DNA of 64,000 bases from positions 233,148-297,147 of the forward strand of contig NZ_JAIKLE010000003.1 of NCBI RefSeq assembly GCF_022267315.1, read 5' to 3'. Position numbers and translations under genes: made by a program. The stretch comes from Maribellus maritimus. Its GTDB lineage: Bacteria > Bacteroidota > Bacteroidia > Bacteroidales > Prolixibacteraceae. Each line of letters starts with the position of its first letter. Positions within the stretch are counted from its first letter, which is position 1. Below, piece after piece: positions 36,672-45,861 of the stretch. The notes under the pieces were generated by a model. The model had not been told where the DNA came from, ran no database searches, and worked only from the letters and a program-made list of their open reading frames with translations.

Positions 36672-37225
36672 TACTTAACTATAATAACATTCTCCAAAAT
36701 TCCTTTTTCGCCCGCATAATCAGCAGCACTGCTGTACATATAATCCTCTGCTCTGAATACAAAACCCTCTTCAACAGGATTTTGATGAATATAACTTATT
36801 TTCTCATCGATTACTTTGTTGCTCCATAATTCAATTGGTTTATTATCGTGTCTCCAAAATTGATATTTATTTACATTTGAAGATTTGTTACCGGCCTTTA
36901 AAAACTGCTCAAGCAAAAAATCGTTCCTGCTTTCTTTTGGATTTTCCATTATGGCTTTCACAATTGCCTTACTGGTAAATCGTTTAAAATCTCCCAGTAG
37001 TAATTCCGGCTTTTGATCTCCGGTACTTCTAAAAACCAAATGTACATGGTTGGTCATAATACACCATGCAAAAATTTCCATTCCTTTTTTCTGTTGGCAG
37101 TATTGTAAACTGTCGATTATTATGTTTTTGTATTCATTTCTCGTAAAAACATCCAACCAATCTATTACAGCAAAAGAAACAAAATAGACTCCGTCAGGAT
37201 TATGAAACTTATAATTACGACTCAT
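36671..37225 (-). CDS. REP-associated tyrosine transposase (IS200-like, Y1)
   Basis: The 184-residue protein starts SRNYKFHNPDGVYFVSFAVIDW and has the HUH motif in MTNHVHLVF, with the Y1 tyrosine likely in the helix with ISYIHQNPVEEGFV. It belongs to the RAYT group, which cuts and joins single-stranded DNA at REP hairpins. REP-like copies 1 and 2 flank it on both sides, the usual arrangement for a RAYT and its substrates. The reading frame looks intact. Confidence 0.92.
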   Translation of the reverse strand: MSRNYKFHNPDGVYFVSFAVIDWLDVFTRNEYKNIIIDSLQYCQQKKGMEIFAWCIMTNHVHLVFRSTGDQKPELLLGDFKRFTSKAIVKAIMENPKESRNDFLLEQFLKAGNKSSNVNKYQFWRHDNKPIELWSNKVIDEKISYIHQNPVEEGFVFRAEDYMYSSAADYAGEKGILENVIIVK

Positions 37226-37290
37226 AGATTTAGATCCTCTTGATTTTAAGCTATAAAATTAAGGAATTGCTGGTAAATCAACCACTCAAA

Positions 37291-37368
37291 GCTGCCGCAC
37301 GATTGTATCGTGTGGCTTAAGCTAATTTCTACTTTACTTCCACGCGAAAGATTCGCGCGGGAGCGGAG
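37291..37368. repeat. REP-like element copy 2
   Basis: A full copy: hairpin 1 (arms GCCGCACGAT/ATCGTGTGGC), an AT-rich linker TAAGCTAATTTCTACTTTAC, then hairpin 2 (CGCGAA, AGA loop, TTCGCG) and GCGGGAGCGG. It lies 65 bp upstream of the transposase start. Confidence 0.88.
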
Positions 37369-37383
37369 AAATATCAAATATAT

Positions 37384-37656
37384 TCATGATGGAAATTTGT
37401 ATATAAATGGAAAGAAAATAATAACAGTCATTACTAAAAAGATTATCCCAAAAATTAGATAAAAATTTAATAATCGTATAATCTTCTCATATTCGTTATT
37501 AGTCGTAGTCCTAGTTTTAAATAAATTAAAAAGCGCTTCATTAACTTTCAAATCCTTATTATTTTTAAATAAAACACGACGATATTTTAGAATAAAAGTT
37601 AAACGTAAAATAAAACATGTGAAACTGAGAAGTCCTAAAATAATAAAAGTAGTCAT
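37384..37656 (-). CDS. Small two-helix membrane protein
   Basis: The 90-residue predicted protein has two hydrophobic helices (about 3-23 and 63-85) around a Lys/Asn-rich loop. It lies between REP-like copies 2 and 3, is very AT-rich and has no recognised relatives. It could be a passenger of the mobile-element region or non-functional. Confidence 0.4.
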   Translation of the reverse strand: MTTFIILGLLSFTCFILRLTFILKYRRVLFKNNKDLKVNEALFNLFKTRTTTNNEYEKIIRLLNFYLIFGIIFLVMTVIIFFPFIYKFPS

Positions 37657-37707
37657 ATGAATTATTCTAAAAATTGGTAATTATAGGCATTATACCTGTT
37701 TCTCAAA

Positions 37708-37809
37708 GCTGCCGCACGATTGCATCGTGTGGCTTAAGCTAATTTCTACTTTACTTCCACGCGAAAAATTCGCGCGGGAGCGGGGGGAAAGATTCGCGCG
37801 GGAGCGGAG
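37708..37809. repeat. REP-like element copy 3 with duplicated second hairpin
   Basis: The same first hairpin and linker as copy 2, followed by two tandem copies of the second hairpin (CGCGAAAAATTCGCG, then GAAAGATTCGCGCGGGAGCGG). The junction beyond it (37810) meets sequence that looks like the 5' part of a group II intron. Confidence 0.85.
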
Positions 37810-37810
37810 C

Positions 37811-38095
37811 CTCGGTTTTGTCAGAATGTACCGCTTTCTCGATGCTTCATCGCTAGGTTCGCTTTCGCTCATCTCTTTTATCCATACATGATTCCTTCAA
37901 GTCGGAACCTTTTCTTTCCTCGCTTCACACATGCCAATTGCTCAATATACATTAGAAAAGTTGTTTGAAGCCGCTCCCTGTAGAGAGACTCCGGAGGGTC
38001 GGTTCCTCCATCTTATTTGCAGCTATGTAAAGAACGCTTGCCTTTACTCACGGCACACTCTCGCGCCAGCGAGGGGGAACAGAGCTTTTAAACTT
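37811..38095 (-). other. Possible group II intron domain I remnant
   Basis: On the minus strand this non-coding stretch contains GATGAGCGAAAGCGAACC and GATGAAGCATCGAGAAAGCG, structured GNRA-rich sequence like group II intron domain I. It is in the right orientation and on the 5' side of the domain V/VI remnant at 36.4 kb. REP-like copies lie at both of its ends. The assignment rests on pattern memory and would need a covariance search. Confidence 0.4.
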
Positions 38096-38113
38096 CTATT
38101 TCATACCCCCAAA

Positions 38114-38193
38114 GCTGTCGCACGATTTTATCGTGTGGCTTAAGTTAATTTCTACTTTACTTCCACGCGAAAGATTCACGCGGAAGCGGGGGG
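38114..38193. repeat. REP-like element copy 4
   Basis: A diverged full copy (GCTGTCGCACGATTTTATCG, then CGCGAAAGATTCACGCGGAAG). It interrupts an IS1595-like transposase start on one side and the possible intron domain I on the other. Confidence 0.82.
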
Positions 38194-38194
38194 A

Positions 38195-38269
38195 CTCCCG
38201 AACGCCTTTAAAATGCTCCTTACAGCTATTTTCATCTGGAAAATCTTCTGCAAATTTGATAATATTCAT
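38195..38269 (-). pseudogene. IS1595-type transposase N-terminal remnant
   Basis: The minus strand encodes MNIIKFAEDFPDENSCKEHF, then KGVRE, which resembles the first residues of IS1595-family transposases. The frame then runs into REP-like copy 4 and the zinc-ribbon and catalytic parts are absent. Only about 25 residues remain, so it is inactive. Confidence 0.55.
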
Positions 38270-38556
38270 ATCATTTCGTTTTTTCCAGTTTAGCATTTTT
38301 TTATCTTGTGGCATTATTGCAGAGTATCGAATAAATCTATTTAAAAACTCAATTGAATACTATAAAGTAGTATAAGTATTTTGCAAAATAATAGAATTCT
38401 AAAAAATTGATTTTAAAGAACTATCATATGTATCATAAGATACATAAATTTGAAACGATTTTAAAACTTAAAAAATGAAATATTCAAAAGATAAAATTGT
38501 AGTAGCCAATCTTTATTAAAGATTTTGACAAAACAATTCACATAAATACCATAACA

Positions 38557-39735
38557 ATGCAAAACTTAATAGTATTATTATTAATTACTCTAGTGACTGC
38601 AAGCTCTCCTCAAACACACACACAAAGAATCCTTCCTGAAAATTGGGATCCTTATGCAGCTGGAGACAAAGTAATTGCTGACCTTATAAAAGTTACTTCA
38701 TCTCGGGTCAAAGGTGCACACGACGCGGAATTTACTTGTATTGGAAATAAAGCTTATGTAGTCGCCGAAGTAAACGATTCCATACCTGGAGAGGCTTCTG
38801 GGTGGCCATTTATTTATACTTCTTTGTCTGTTATAAATCTCGAAAAGCTTGAAGTTGAAAAGATTATCCCCATGGCTAGAGGAGGGCAGATTTTTGAAAA
38901 TGACAGCTTGCCCATTGGTGCTTGTTTTGTCCCCCGGATCATACAAAAAGATGATAAAACATTAAGATGTTATTTTACTTCCACTCCAATTAATAGGTAT
39001 TCTCAAATTTGGTTCATTGATTTTGATATAAAGTCTGAAACCTTTAAGAACCGTATTTTCCGAGCTAAATTGAAGACGAAGCGAGGAATATTTGATATGC
39101 AATCCCAATATTTTCATGAAGATTCAACTGTAAAACCAACTTCCGGTTTTTATATCTTTGATTCATTTAAAGAATTTAATGGGAAAACATATGCTGCGCT
39201 CAATAATTACGGTGCTAAGCAAAATGGGCTTTCTGTATTAAACGAGACACTGGATACATTTCAACTTCTTGGTTATTACAAAAATTCTAAGGAGTTAAGT
39301 CTATCGGAGTCTGCAGTAAATTGTCTGCCTGATGGTAAGTGGACAGCCATATGTAGAAGAGATGGAACAAAATGGTCGGATGTTAATTATTTTATGTTGA
39401 CCAGCAATGACGGGGAAAATTGGAGTCAGCGTGAACTTTTTGATTTTATTGTTGACGGGACGAATTCCAAACCAACTTTTGATAAATTTAAAGGTATCTA
39501 TTATTTGGGCTGGCAGGCTAAGACTGAAATCAATGGTAAGGAAGTTTCCCGTTGCCTCTTTAATGTTGATGTTTCCCGTGACGGTAAGAATTGGGAACGG
39601 AAATATAGTTTTAAAACAGACAAAACATTTCAGTATCCAACGTTCCATGAACATAAAGGAAATATTTGGCTATCGGTAACTCAAGGTGATATCGAACATG
39701 GAAAAAAGAAAATTATGTTTGGAAAATTAGAATAA
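38557..39735 (+). CDS. Secreted sialidase-fold protein
   Basis: The 392-residue protein has a signal peptide (about residues 1-18) and two Asp-box motifs, SNDGENW and SRDGKNW, which mark the turns of the sialidase six-bladed propeller. The stretch ESAVNCLPDGKWTAICRRDG lies where sialidases carry a catalytic-region strand. No clear arginine triad can be assigned, so it may be a sialidase or another propeller glycosidase. It is flanked by REP-like copies 4 and 5 and may have been acquired. Confidence 0.75.
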   Translation: MQNLIVLLLITLVTASSPQTHTQRILPENWDPYAAGDKVIADLIKVTSSRVKGAHDAEFTCIGNKAYVVAEVNDSIPGEASGWPFIYTSLSVINLEKLEVEKIIPMARGGQIFENDSLPIGACFVPRIIQKDDKTLRCYFTSTPINRYSQIWFIDFDIKSETFKNRIFRAKLKTKRGIFDMQSQYFHEDSTVKPTSGFYIFDSFKEFNGKTYAALNNYGAKQNGLSVLNETLDTFQLLGYYKNSKELSLSESAVNCLPDGKWTAICRRDGTKWSDVNYFMLTSNDGENWSQRELFDFIVDGTNSKPTFDKFKGIYYLGWQAKTEINGKEVSRCLFNVDVSRDGKNWERKYSFKTDKTFQYPTFHEHKGNIWLSVTQGDIEHGKKKIMFGKLE

Positions 39736-39758
39736 ATCGTAATCACAAAAAAACCAAA

Positions 39759-39850
39759 GCTGCCGCACGATTGTATCGTGTGACTTACACCTAAATTTCT
39801 ACTTTACTTCCACGCGAAAGATTCGCGGGGGAGCGGGGGAGCGGGGGGAA
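39759..39850. repeat. REP-like element copy 5
   Basis: A full copy (GCTGCCGCACGATTGTATCG, linker, CGCGAAAGATTCGCG) with an expanded GGGGGAGCGGGGGAGCGGGG end. All five copies share one orientation. Confidence 0.85.
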
Positions 39851-39908
39851 TAAAAGCAAAAAATAAGTAAATTGCTTTCACTTTATAAATCCTCATCATA
39901 AAATAAAA

Positions 39909-40232
39909 ATGGGATACAACGGTTTAGGCATGCAACGCTGGATTTCAACAATGAAACCCAGAAAGTTTTTGTCCAAAAGAAGCAAACCCGATGGTGGTGG
40001 AATGGAACACCTCTTCAACCAGGAAATTGAGCATTATTTTCATTTAAAAAAGAATAAACTCGATAAGCTGTTGAAGAAAAAATATTCCCTTCAATACAAA
40101 GAAAAGTTAAAAAGGCAAATCTCTGACGAACACCGCAGAAATACTATTTTCACTTTGTTAAGTATTATTATCTCCTTTGGTATCCTTCTCCTGCTCTTTT
40201 TCTATTTTGGTGCTAAAATGCAGGTTTTTTAA
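39909..40232 (+). CDS. Small conserved membrane-anchored protein
   Basis: The 107-residue protein starts GYNGLGMQRWISTMKPRKFL, a start I associate with a conserved Bacteroidota family sometimes misnamed riboflavin synthase beta. A basic coiled stretch follows, with one C-terminal membrane helix (about 83-102), so it is probably tail-anchored. Function unknown. Confidence 0.75.
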   Translation: MGYNGLGMQRWISTMKPRKFLSKRSKPDGGGMEHLFNQEIEHYFHLKKNKLDKLLKKKYSLQYKEKLKRQISDEHRRNTIFTLLSIIISFGILLLLFFYFGAKMQVF

Positions 40233-40292
40233 TTTTTCCAAAAATAATATTTAAATACCTTTGGCGTTTTACATGAAACTGTTCAACAGCGA

Positions 40293-41318
40293 ATGAAACA
40301 AATTTACTTCATTTCTATATTTTTCCTGATTCTGGCAAGCGGAAAAGCACAGATTGGCGGGGAGAGTACCTACCAGTTTCTGGAACTTACCAATTCGGCA
40401 CGAATGGCAGCACTGGGTGGAAACCAGGTGGCACTCTATGATACCGCTGACCTGAACCTTCCCTATCATAACCCGGCTGCACTACAGAGTTCGATGGAGA
40501 ATATTTTGCTGGTAAATTATGTAAATTACCTGGCCGACATAAATTATGGTTATGTTTCGTTTGCCCGCTCATACGAAGGAATTGGGAATTTTGCACTGGG
40601 AATGCATTACATAAACTACGGCGATTTCCTGGAAGCAACCGAAGAAGGAGAATTAACAGGGAATAACTTTTCGGCTGCGGAATATGCGCTAAATATCATT
40701 TATTCAAATCAGTTTAAACGGTGGCGTTATGGGGCAAATTTAAAACCCATTTTATCCTCGCTTGAAAGTTATCGTTCGTTTGGGATTGCCCTCGATTTGG
40801 GAGTAAGTTATGCCAGCCTCGACAAATACACCAATGTTGCTTTGGTTGCACGGAATATCGGTACACAAATCACCACTTACTATGAGGATGGAAACCGTGA
40901 AGCCATTCCGTTTGATTTGCAGGCAGGAATAAGCCGCAGACTAAAACATGCACCTGTTCATCTGTCGCTTACACTTCAGCACCTTAATAAATGGGATTTA
41001 GCCAGTGAAGAAAAAGACGATGATGAACTTGATATTTCGATCAATGACCGGGAAGAAAGTATGGCTAAACAATTTATGCGTCATGTAGTGCTGGGAGTTG
41101 AAGTACTTCCAAGCGATAACTTTATCATTCGGGCGGGGTACAATTACCAGCGCAGACAGGAGTTAAAGTTCGACGAAAAACTATCAACAGTGGGAATGTC
41201 GCTTGGTTTTGGTGTAAAAATAAAACGATTCCGGCTCGATTTTGCAACAACACGCTACCACCTCGCAGGTTCTTCCAATCATTTTTCCCTGGCAATCAAC
41301 CTAAACGACAAATTCTAA
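40293..41318 (+). CDS. porQ: Type IX secretion system protein PorQ
   Basis: The 341-residue protein has a signal peptide ending SGKAQ and the PorQ-type start GGESTYQFLELTNSARMAALGGNQVALYD. It has outer-membrane barrel features and ends FSLAINLNDKF. PorQ is needed in type IX secretion, the protein export route specific to Bacteroidota. The following cmk gene is a common neighbour of porQ. Confidence 0.9.
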   Translation: MKQIYFISIFFLILASGKAQIGGESTYQFLELTNSARMAALGGNQVALYDTADLNLPYHNPAALQSSMENILLVNYVNYLADINYGYVSFARSYEGIGNFALGMHYINYGDFLEATEEGELTGNNFSAAEYALNIIYSNQFKRWRYGANLKPILSSLESYRSFGIALDLGVSYASLDKYTNVALVARNIGTQITTYYEDGNREAIPFDLQAGISRRLKHAPVHLSLTLQHLNKWDLASEEKDDDELDISINDREESMAKQFMRHVVLGVEVLPSDNFIIRAGYNYQRRQELKFDEKLSTVGMSLGFGVKIKRFRLDFATTRYHLAGSSNHFSLAINLNDKF

Positions 41319-41513
41319 CGTAAACGTTTTAAAGCGAATGACTCTAACTTTTACTAAAAATATCTCCCTTTTCTCCCTCTCTTTGAAAAAAGAGGAACGA
41401 TTTTTCAGCAGATGCAATCAGGGTGAGTTTATTAATGAAAGAATAAATCTCCCGATACACCTTTATTTATCACATTTCAGACAAAAAAATATTTCAAATT
41501 CCAATAAAGGACA

Positions 41514-41545
41514 ATTGTGTCCGTTTTAAAAAACTTTTATATTTG
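41514..41545 (+). promoter_or_regulatory. Promoter for cmk-ispH
   Basis: ATTG (41514-41517), 20 nt, TATATTTG (41538-41545). The -7 box is perfect and the -33 box differs by one base. It lies 17 bp before the cmk ATG. The 240 bp between porQ and cmk holds no credible gene. Confidence 0.6.
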
Positions 41546-41562
41546 TTCCTAATTCAGCAAAA

Positions 41563-42267
41563 ATGAATGATAAAAAAATTGTTATTGCAATCGACGGGCA
41601 CTCATCGTGCGGAAAAAGTACAATGGCAAAATCGCTGGCCCGCTTGCTTGGTTACATTTATATCGACAGCGGAGCCATGTACCGCGCAGTTACACTTTAT
41701 TCACTCAGAAAAGGCTGGATACCTAACGGACAACCGGATATAAAAAAAGTTATCGAAGGATTGAACGACATCAGAATAACTTTCCGGTGGGACAATGAAA
41801 CAGAAAAAAACACCACGTTTTTAAATGGTGAAAATATTGAAGAAGAAATCAGGAAACTGGAAGTTTCTCAAAATGTGAGCCCGATTAGTACCATTGCTGA
41901 AGTGCGGCACGAAATGGTAAAACAACAGCGGGAAAACGGGAAAAACAAAGGTATTGTTATGGATGGCCGTGATATCGGGACCGTGGTTTTTCCCGATGCG
42001 GAGTTAAAAATCTTTATGACAGCCTCGCCGGAAACAAGGGCTCAGCGACGATTTCTTGAACTAAAAGAAAAAGGGTTGGAAGTAAATTTTGATGATATTC
42101 TGGCCAATGTAAAGGAGCGGGATGAAATAGATTCTACCCGAAAAGTAAGTCCGCTAAAAAAAGCTGACGACGCGTTGGTACTCGACAATAGTAATTTAAC
42201 ACGCGAACAGCAGCTGGAGTGGACACTGGAAAAAGTTAAAGAAAGGACAAAAAAACATGAAGGTTGA
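41563..42267 (+). CDS. cmk: Cytidylate kinase
   Basis: Cmk phosphorylates CMP and dCMP. The 234-residue protein has the P-loop [16 protein letters not shown], the [12 protein letters not shown] substrate segment, and [14 protein letters not shown]. It overlaps ispH by 11 bp, an arrangement widespread in bacteria. Confidence 0.96.
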   Translation: MNDKKIVIAIDGHSSCGKSTMAKSLARLLGYIYIDSGAMYRAVTLYSLRKGWIPNGQPDIKKVIEGLNDIRITFRWDNETEKNTTFLNGENIEEEIRKLEVSQNVSPISTIAEVRHEMVKQQRENGKNKGIVMDGRDIGTVVFPDAELKIFMTASPETRAQRRFLELKEKGLEVNFDDILANVKERDEIDSTRKVSPLKKADDALVLDNSNLTREQQLEWTLEKVKERTKKHEG

Positions 42268-43135
42268 GATAGACAGAAGATCAGGATTTTGTTTTGGAGT
42301 TATAAAAGCGATAAAATCGGCGGAAAGTGAGCTCAAAGATTCACCACAGTTGTATTGTCTGGGCGACATTGTACACAATGGCGAAGAGGTAAAGCGGCTT
42401 GAAAAAATGGGATTGAAGTCGATTTCAAAAGAAGAATATTTTAAACTGAAAGATTGTAAAGTGTTAATCCGCGCCCACGGAGAACCTCCTGAAACATACG
42501 AACACGCAAAAAAAAACAATATTGAATTGCTCGATGCCACCTGCCCGGTTGTTATTACCTTGCAGGAAAGGGTCAGAGACTCGTACCAAAATATCCGTTC
42601 GCATAACGGGCAGGTTGTTATCTACGGGAAAAAAGGACACGCCGAGATTATTGGCTTAAGCGGACAAACCGATTACAGTGCCATAGTTTTGGAAAACAAA
42701 AACGATATTTCCAAAATCGATCCATCCCGTCCGGTTTCCTTGTATTCGCAAACAACCAAACGTATCGAGGATTTTTATGAAATTGCTGAAGCGGTAAAAA
42801 ACCACGTTGATCCGGGCTTGCGTGTCGACATAAAAGATACCATTTGCAGACAGGTTTCCAACCGCGTTCCACACCTGAAAAAGTTTGCAAAAAACTATGA
42901 CATGGTCATTCTGGTTGCAGGCGAGAAAAGTTCCAACGGAAGATATCTGTTTTCCATTTGTAAAGAAGAAAATCCAAACGCTCACCTTATTGCACGGGTT
43001 GAAGACATTCAACCCGAGTGGTTTGAAAATGTAGAATCGGTTGGAATTTGCGGAGCTACTTCAACCCCTAACTGGCTGATGGAAAATGTTCAGGAATGGA
43101 TAAGCAAAACATTCGAAAAAACTGTAAGTCAATAA
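42257..43135 (+). CDS. ispH: 4-hydroxy-3-methylbut-2-enyl diphosphate reductase
   Basis: IspH makes IPP and DMAPP in the last step of the MEP isoprenoid pathway. The 292-residue protein has the cluster cysteines in [16 protein letters not shown] and [12 protein letters not shown], plus [11 protein letters not shown] and IRAHGEPPE with the conserved His. Length is normal. Confidence 0.96.
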   Translation: MKVEIDRRSGFCFGVIKAIKSAESELKDSPQLYCLGDIVHNGEEVKRLEKMGLKSISKEEYFKLKDCKVLIRAHGEPPETYEHAKKNNIELLDATCPVVITLQERVRDSYQNIRSHNGQVVIYGKKGHAEIIGLSGQTDYSAIVLENKNDISKIDPSRPVSLYSQTTKRIEDFYEIAEAVKNHVDPGLRVDIKDTICRQVSNRVPHLKKFAKNYDMVILVAGEKSSNGRYLFSICKEENPNAHLIARVEDIQPEWFENVESVGICGATSTPNWLMENVQEWISKTFEKTVSQ

Positions 43136-43192
43136 AACTTCGCCGATCCATTTTTTTGATTTACATTTAGACGGGATTCAAACCCGCTTTTT

Positions 43193-45667
43193 ATGTCAGA
43201 TTTATATGCCGAAGTGATATTGCCTCTCCCGTTGCACGATGCTTTTACTTATAAGGTACCCGGGCATCTTGAAAGTGATATTGCAGAGGGAAAACGTGTT
43301 GTGGTTCAATTTGGTCAGAAAAAATTGTATTCGGCACTGGTAACCGCTCTTTCACGCAAAAAGCCGGAAAACATAGATGTAAAAAAAATTCATGAAGTTC
43401 TCGATGAGCAGCCGGTTGTGCTTTCTGAAAATATAAAACTGTGGCGCTGGATAGCAAAATATTACTGTTGTACACTTGGCGATGTTTTTAAAGCTGCACT
43501 TCCAGGCGGCTTGAAACTGGAAAGTAAATCAAAAGTATTTGCAGTTGATGATGGAACTGAAGCTGAACTGACAGAAAAAGAACAAATGTTGCTTCAACAA
43601 ATCGGGAGTGAAAACTCCACAGTTGATGAGCTTCAGAGAAAACTTCGAAATGATTTTTCCTACCCGGTTTTGAAGTCATTATTTAAAAAAAACTGTATTC
43701 AGATTGAGGAAAAAATAAACGCGCGTTACAAAGCCAAAACGGAAACGTTTGTAAAACTTCATCCCGAAATAGAAAATAAAAAAATACTGAACAACAAACT
43801 TAACGACCTGCAGAGGGCAAAAAAACAACAGGCACTGCTTTTGCATTTTTGCAAAAAAATAAACGCTTTTGAGAAAGATGTTCTGCTTTCTGTTTCAAAA
43901 AAAGAGCTTTTGGACGGAACCGGCTTCACTCCGGCTGTTTTAAAAGAACTGGCGAAAAAGAAGCTTGTTATTCAGTTCCAAAAGCAGGTTTCGCGCATCG
44001 AAGAAGAAACCGAAAACAGCCAGGTGAGTATAAATTTGTTAAACAAACACCAGGAGAAAGCGCTGACTGAAATTCAGGCATCGTTTGAAAAAAAACAAGT
44101 GACGCTGATTCACGGAATTACCGCCAGCGGAAAAACAGAAATTTATATTCATCTCATCGACGAGATATTAAAATCGGGGAAACAGGCGCTTTATCTGGTT
44201 CCGGAAATTGCGTTGACAACTCAGATTGTGCGGCGTCTTAAAAATGTTTTTGGCAAAAAAGTCGGCATCTACCATTCCAAACTCAGCAGCCAGGAAAGAG
44301 TAGAAATCTGGGACAAAGTGCTCCAATTTCAAACCAAACCTGAAAATGGATACCAGGTGATTTTGGGCGCACGTTCGGCCATTTTTATGCCTTTTTCGAA
44401 ACTGGGGCTTGTTATTGTTGATGAAGAACACGAAAATTCTTTTAAGCAGTTTGATCCCGCTCCGCGTTATAATGCGCGCGACATGGCGGTAATACTCGGG
44501 CTTCAGAATAATGCAAAAGTCTTGCTGGGATCCGCCACCCCCTCTTTTGAAACCTATTACAATGCGATAAACGGGAAATACGGCTTGGTAAATTTAAAAA
44601 AACGGCATACAAACGTTGAGCTTCCGGAAACACTGGTTGCAGATGTAAAAAGAGCCTATAAACGCAAACAGATGCATTCGGTGCTTTCACCCGAATTATA
44701 TGAACTAATGCAAGGTGCAGCAGAAAAGAATGAACAAAGTATATTGTTCCAAAACCGGCGCGGCTATTCACCTTTTGTGGAATGTTTCACTTGTGGATGG
44801 ATTCCCAAATGTAAAAACTGCGACGTAAGTTTAACCTATCACAAATACAAAAAAAGGCTGACGTGTCATTATTGCGGATATAGCCAGCAAATGCCCGACT
44901 CATGTGACAATTGCGGTTCGAACGAAATAAAAACCCGGGGATTTGGAACTGAAAAAATTGAAGACGAACTTAAACCGCTTTTCCCAAATGCCAGTCTTGC
45001 CCGAATGGATTTAGATACGGCAAGATCGAAAACGGCGCTGGAAAAAATAATTCAAAACCTGGAAAGCCGAAAGACTGACATTTTAATTGGAACACAAATG
45101 GTTACCAAGGGTCTGGATTTTGAACATGTAAGTGTAGTAGGGATTTTAAACGCCGACAACCTGCTGAACTTCCCTGATTTCAGGGCGCACGAACGTGCAT
45201 TTCAACTTATTTTACAAGTAAGCGGACGCGCAGGCCGCAAAAATAACCGGGGAAAAGTGGTTATTCAAACTTCACAACCCGAACACCCTCTTTTAAATCT
45301 TATCATTTCGCAGGATTATACATCGGTTTTTAAAGCACAAATGGAAGAACGGAAGCTTTTCAGATACCCGCCGTTTTTCAGGTTAATTAAAATTGTAGTA
45401 AAACATAAAAACCAGCAAACCGTTGACCGGGCAGCAATTCAACTGAAACAATTTTTGGGCAGAAACAATAAATTAATTTTGCTGGGGCCTGAATATCCCC
45501 TGGTTAGCCGTATTCAACTTTGGTATCAAAAAGAAATCTGGATAAAATTTGATAAAAGCCTGCACCTTGACAATACAAAAGATTTTATCATCGACTGTGT
45601 AAGCAGAACCAAACACCTTCCGGATAACAGCAACTGCATTATAAATATTGATGTTGATCCGATGTAA
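43193..45667 (+). CDS. priA: Primosomal protein N' (replication restart helicase)
   Basis: PriA reloads the replisome at stalled forks. The 824-residue protein has an N-terminal DNA-binding domain, Walker A HGITASGKTE, the DEEH box, and the zinc-binding cysteines CFTCGWIPKCKNC...CHYCGY...CDNCGS. The C-terminal helicase part contains TQMVTKGLDFEHV and QVSGRAGRK. It is complete. Confidence 0.96.
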   Translation: MSDLYAEVILPLPLHDAFTYKVPGHLESDIAEGKRVVVQFGQKKLYSALVTALSRKKPENIDVKKIHEVLDEQPVVLSENIKLWRWIAKYYCCTLGDVFKAALPGGLKLESKSKVFAVDDGTEAELTEKEQMLLQQIGSENSTVDELQRKLRNDFSYPVLKSLFKKNCIQIEEKINARYKAKTETFVKLHPEIENKKILNNKLNDLQRAKKQQALLLHFCKKINAFEKDVLLSVSKKELLDGTGFTPAVLKELAKKKLVIQFQKQVSRIEEETENSQVSINLLNKHQEKALTEIQASFEKKQVTLIHGITASGKTEIYIHLIDEILKSGKQALYLVPEIALTTQIVRRLKNVFGKKVGIYHSKLSSQERVEIWDKVLQFQTKPENGYQVILGARSAIFMPFSKLGLVIVDEEHENSFKQFDPAPRYNARDMAVILGLQNNAKVLLGSATPSFETYYNAINGKYGLVNLKKRHTNVELPETLVADVKRAYKRKQMHSVLSPELYELMQGAAEKNEQSILFQNRRGYSPFVECFTCGWIPKCKNCDVSLTYHKYKKRLTCHYCGYSQQMPDSCDNCGSNEIKTRGFGTEKIEDELKPLFPNASLARMDLDTARSKTALEKIIQNLESRKTDILIGTQMVTKGLDFEHVSVVGILNADNLLNFPDFRAHERAFQLILQVSGRAGRKNNRGKVVIQTSQPEHPLLNLIISQDYTSVFKAQMEERKLFRYPPFFRLIKIVVKHKNQQTVDRAAIQLKQFLGRNNKLILLGPEYPLVSRIQLWYQKEIWIKFDKSLHLDNTKDFIIDCVSRTKHLPDNSNCIINIDVDPM

Positions 45668-45832
45668 TGAAAAACAAAATGGTTTTATAACCGATGTAGA
45701 ATATTATTTATCCGGAGACATCGTAATGAGCTGCAAAAAGTTAAAGTAATAAAAGTATGTTCCCTTTTTTCATATCGCCAAACATGAAAGTGTAATAAAC
45801 CTTGTCCCGTTTTTACAGCTTTGATTTTTTAC

Positions 45833-45840
45833 TAGATTTG
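45833..45840 (+). promoter_or_regulatory. -7 box for the heptose-kinase-like gene
   Basis: TAGATTTG fits TAnnTTTG and ends 21 bp before the GTG start at 45862. No -33 box at 19-21 nt is present. Confidence 0.45.
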
Positions 45841-45861
45841 TAGCACTTTAAAGGGATTTTA

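Noticed and set aside
37690..37872. 60-codon minus-strand frame
   Set aside because: It is a translation of REP-like copy 3 and the intron-like sequence. The same residues (RGSKVEI.LSHT) appear wherever the repeat is read in this frame.
37931..38143. 70-codon plus-strand frame
   Set aside because: It lies opposite structured intron-like sequence and runs into REP-like copy 4. No domain or signal supports it.
36644..39850. CRISPR array
   Set aside because: The repeats are palindromic, about 80 bp, irregularly spaced by 0.3-1.6 kb and linked to a RAYT. There are no cas genes or regular spacers.
41338..41529. 63-codon plus-strand frame between porQ and cmk
   Set aside because: No domain or start context, and it overlaps the cmk promoter.
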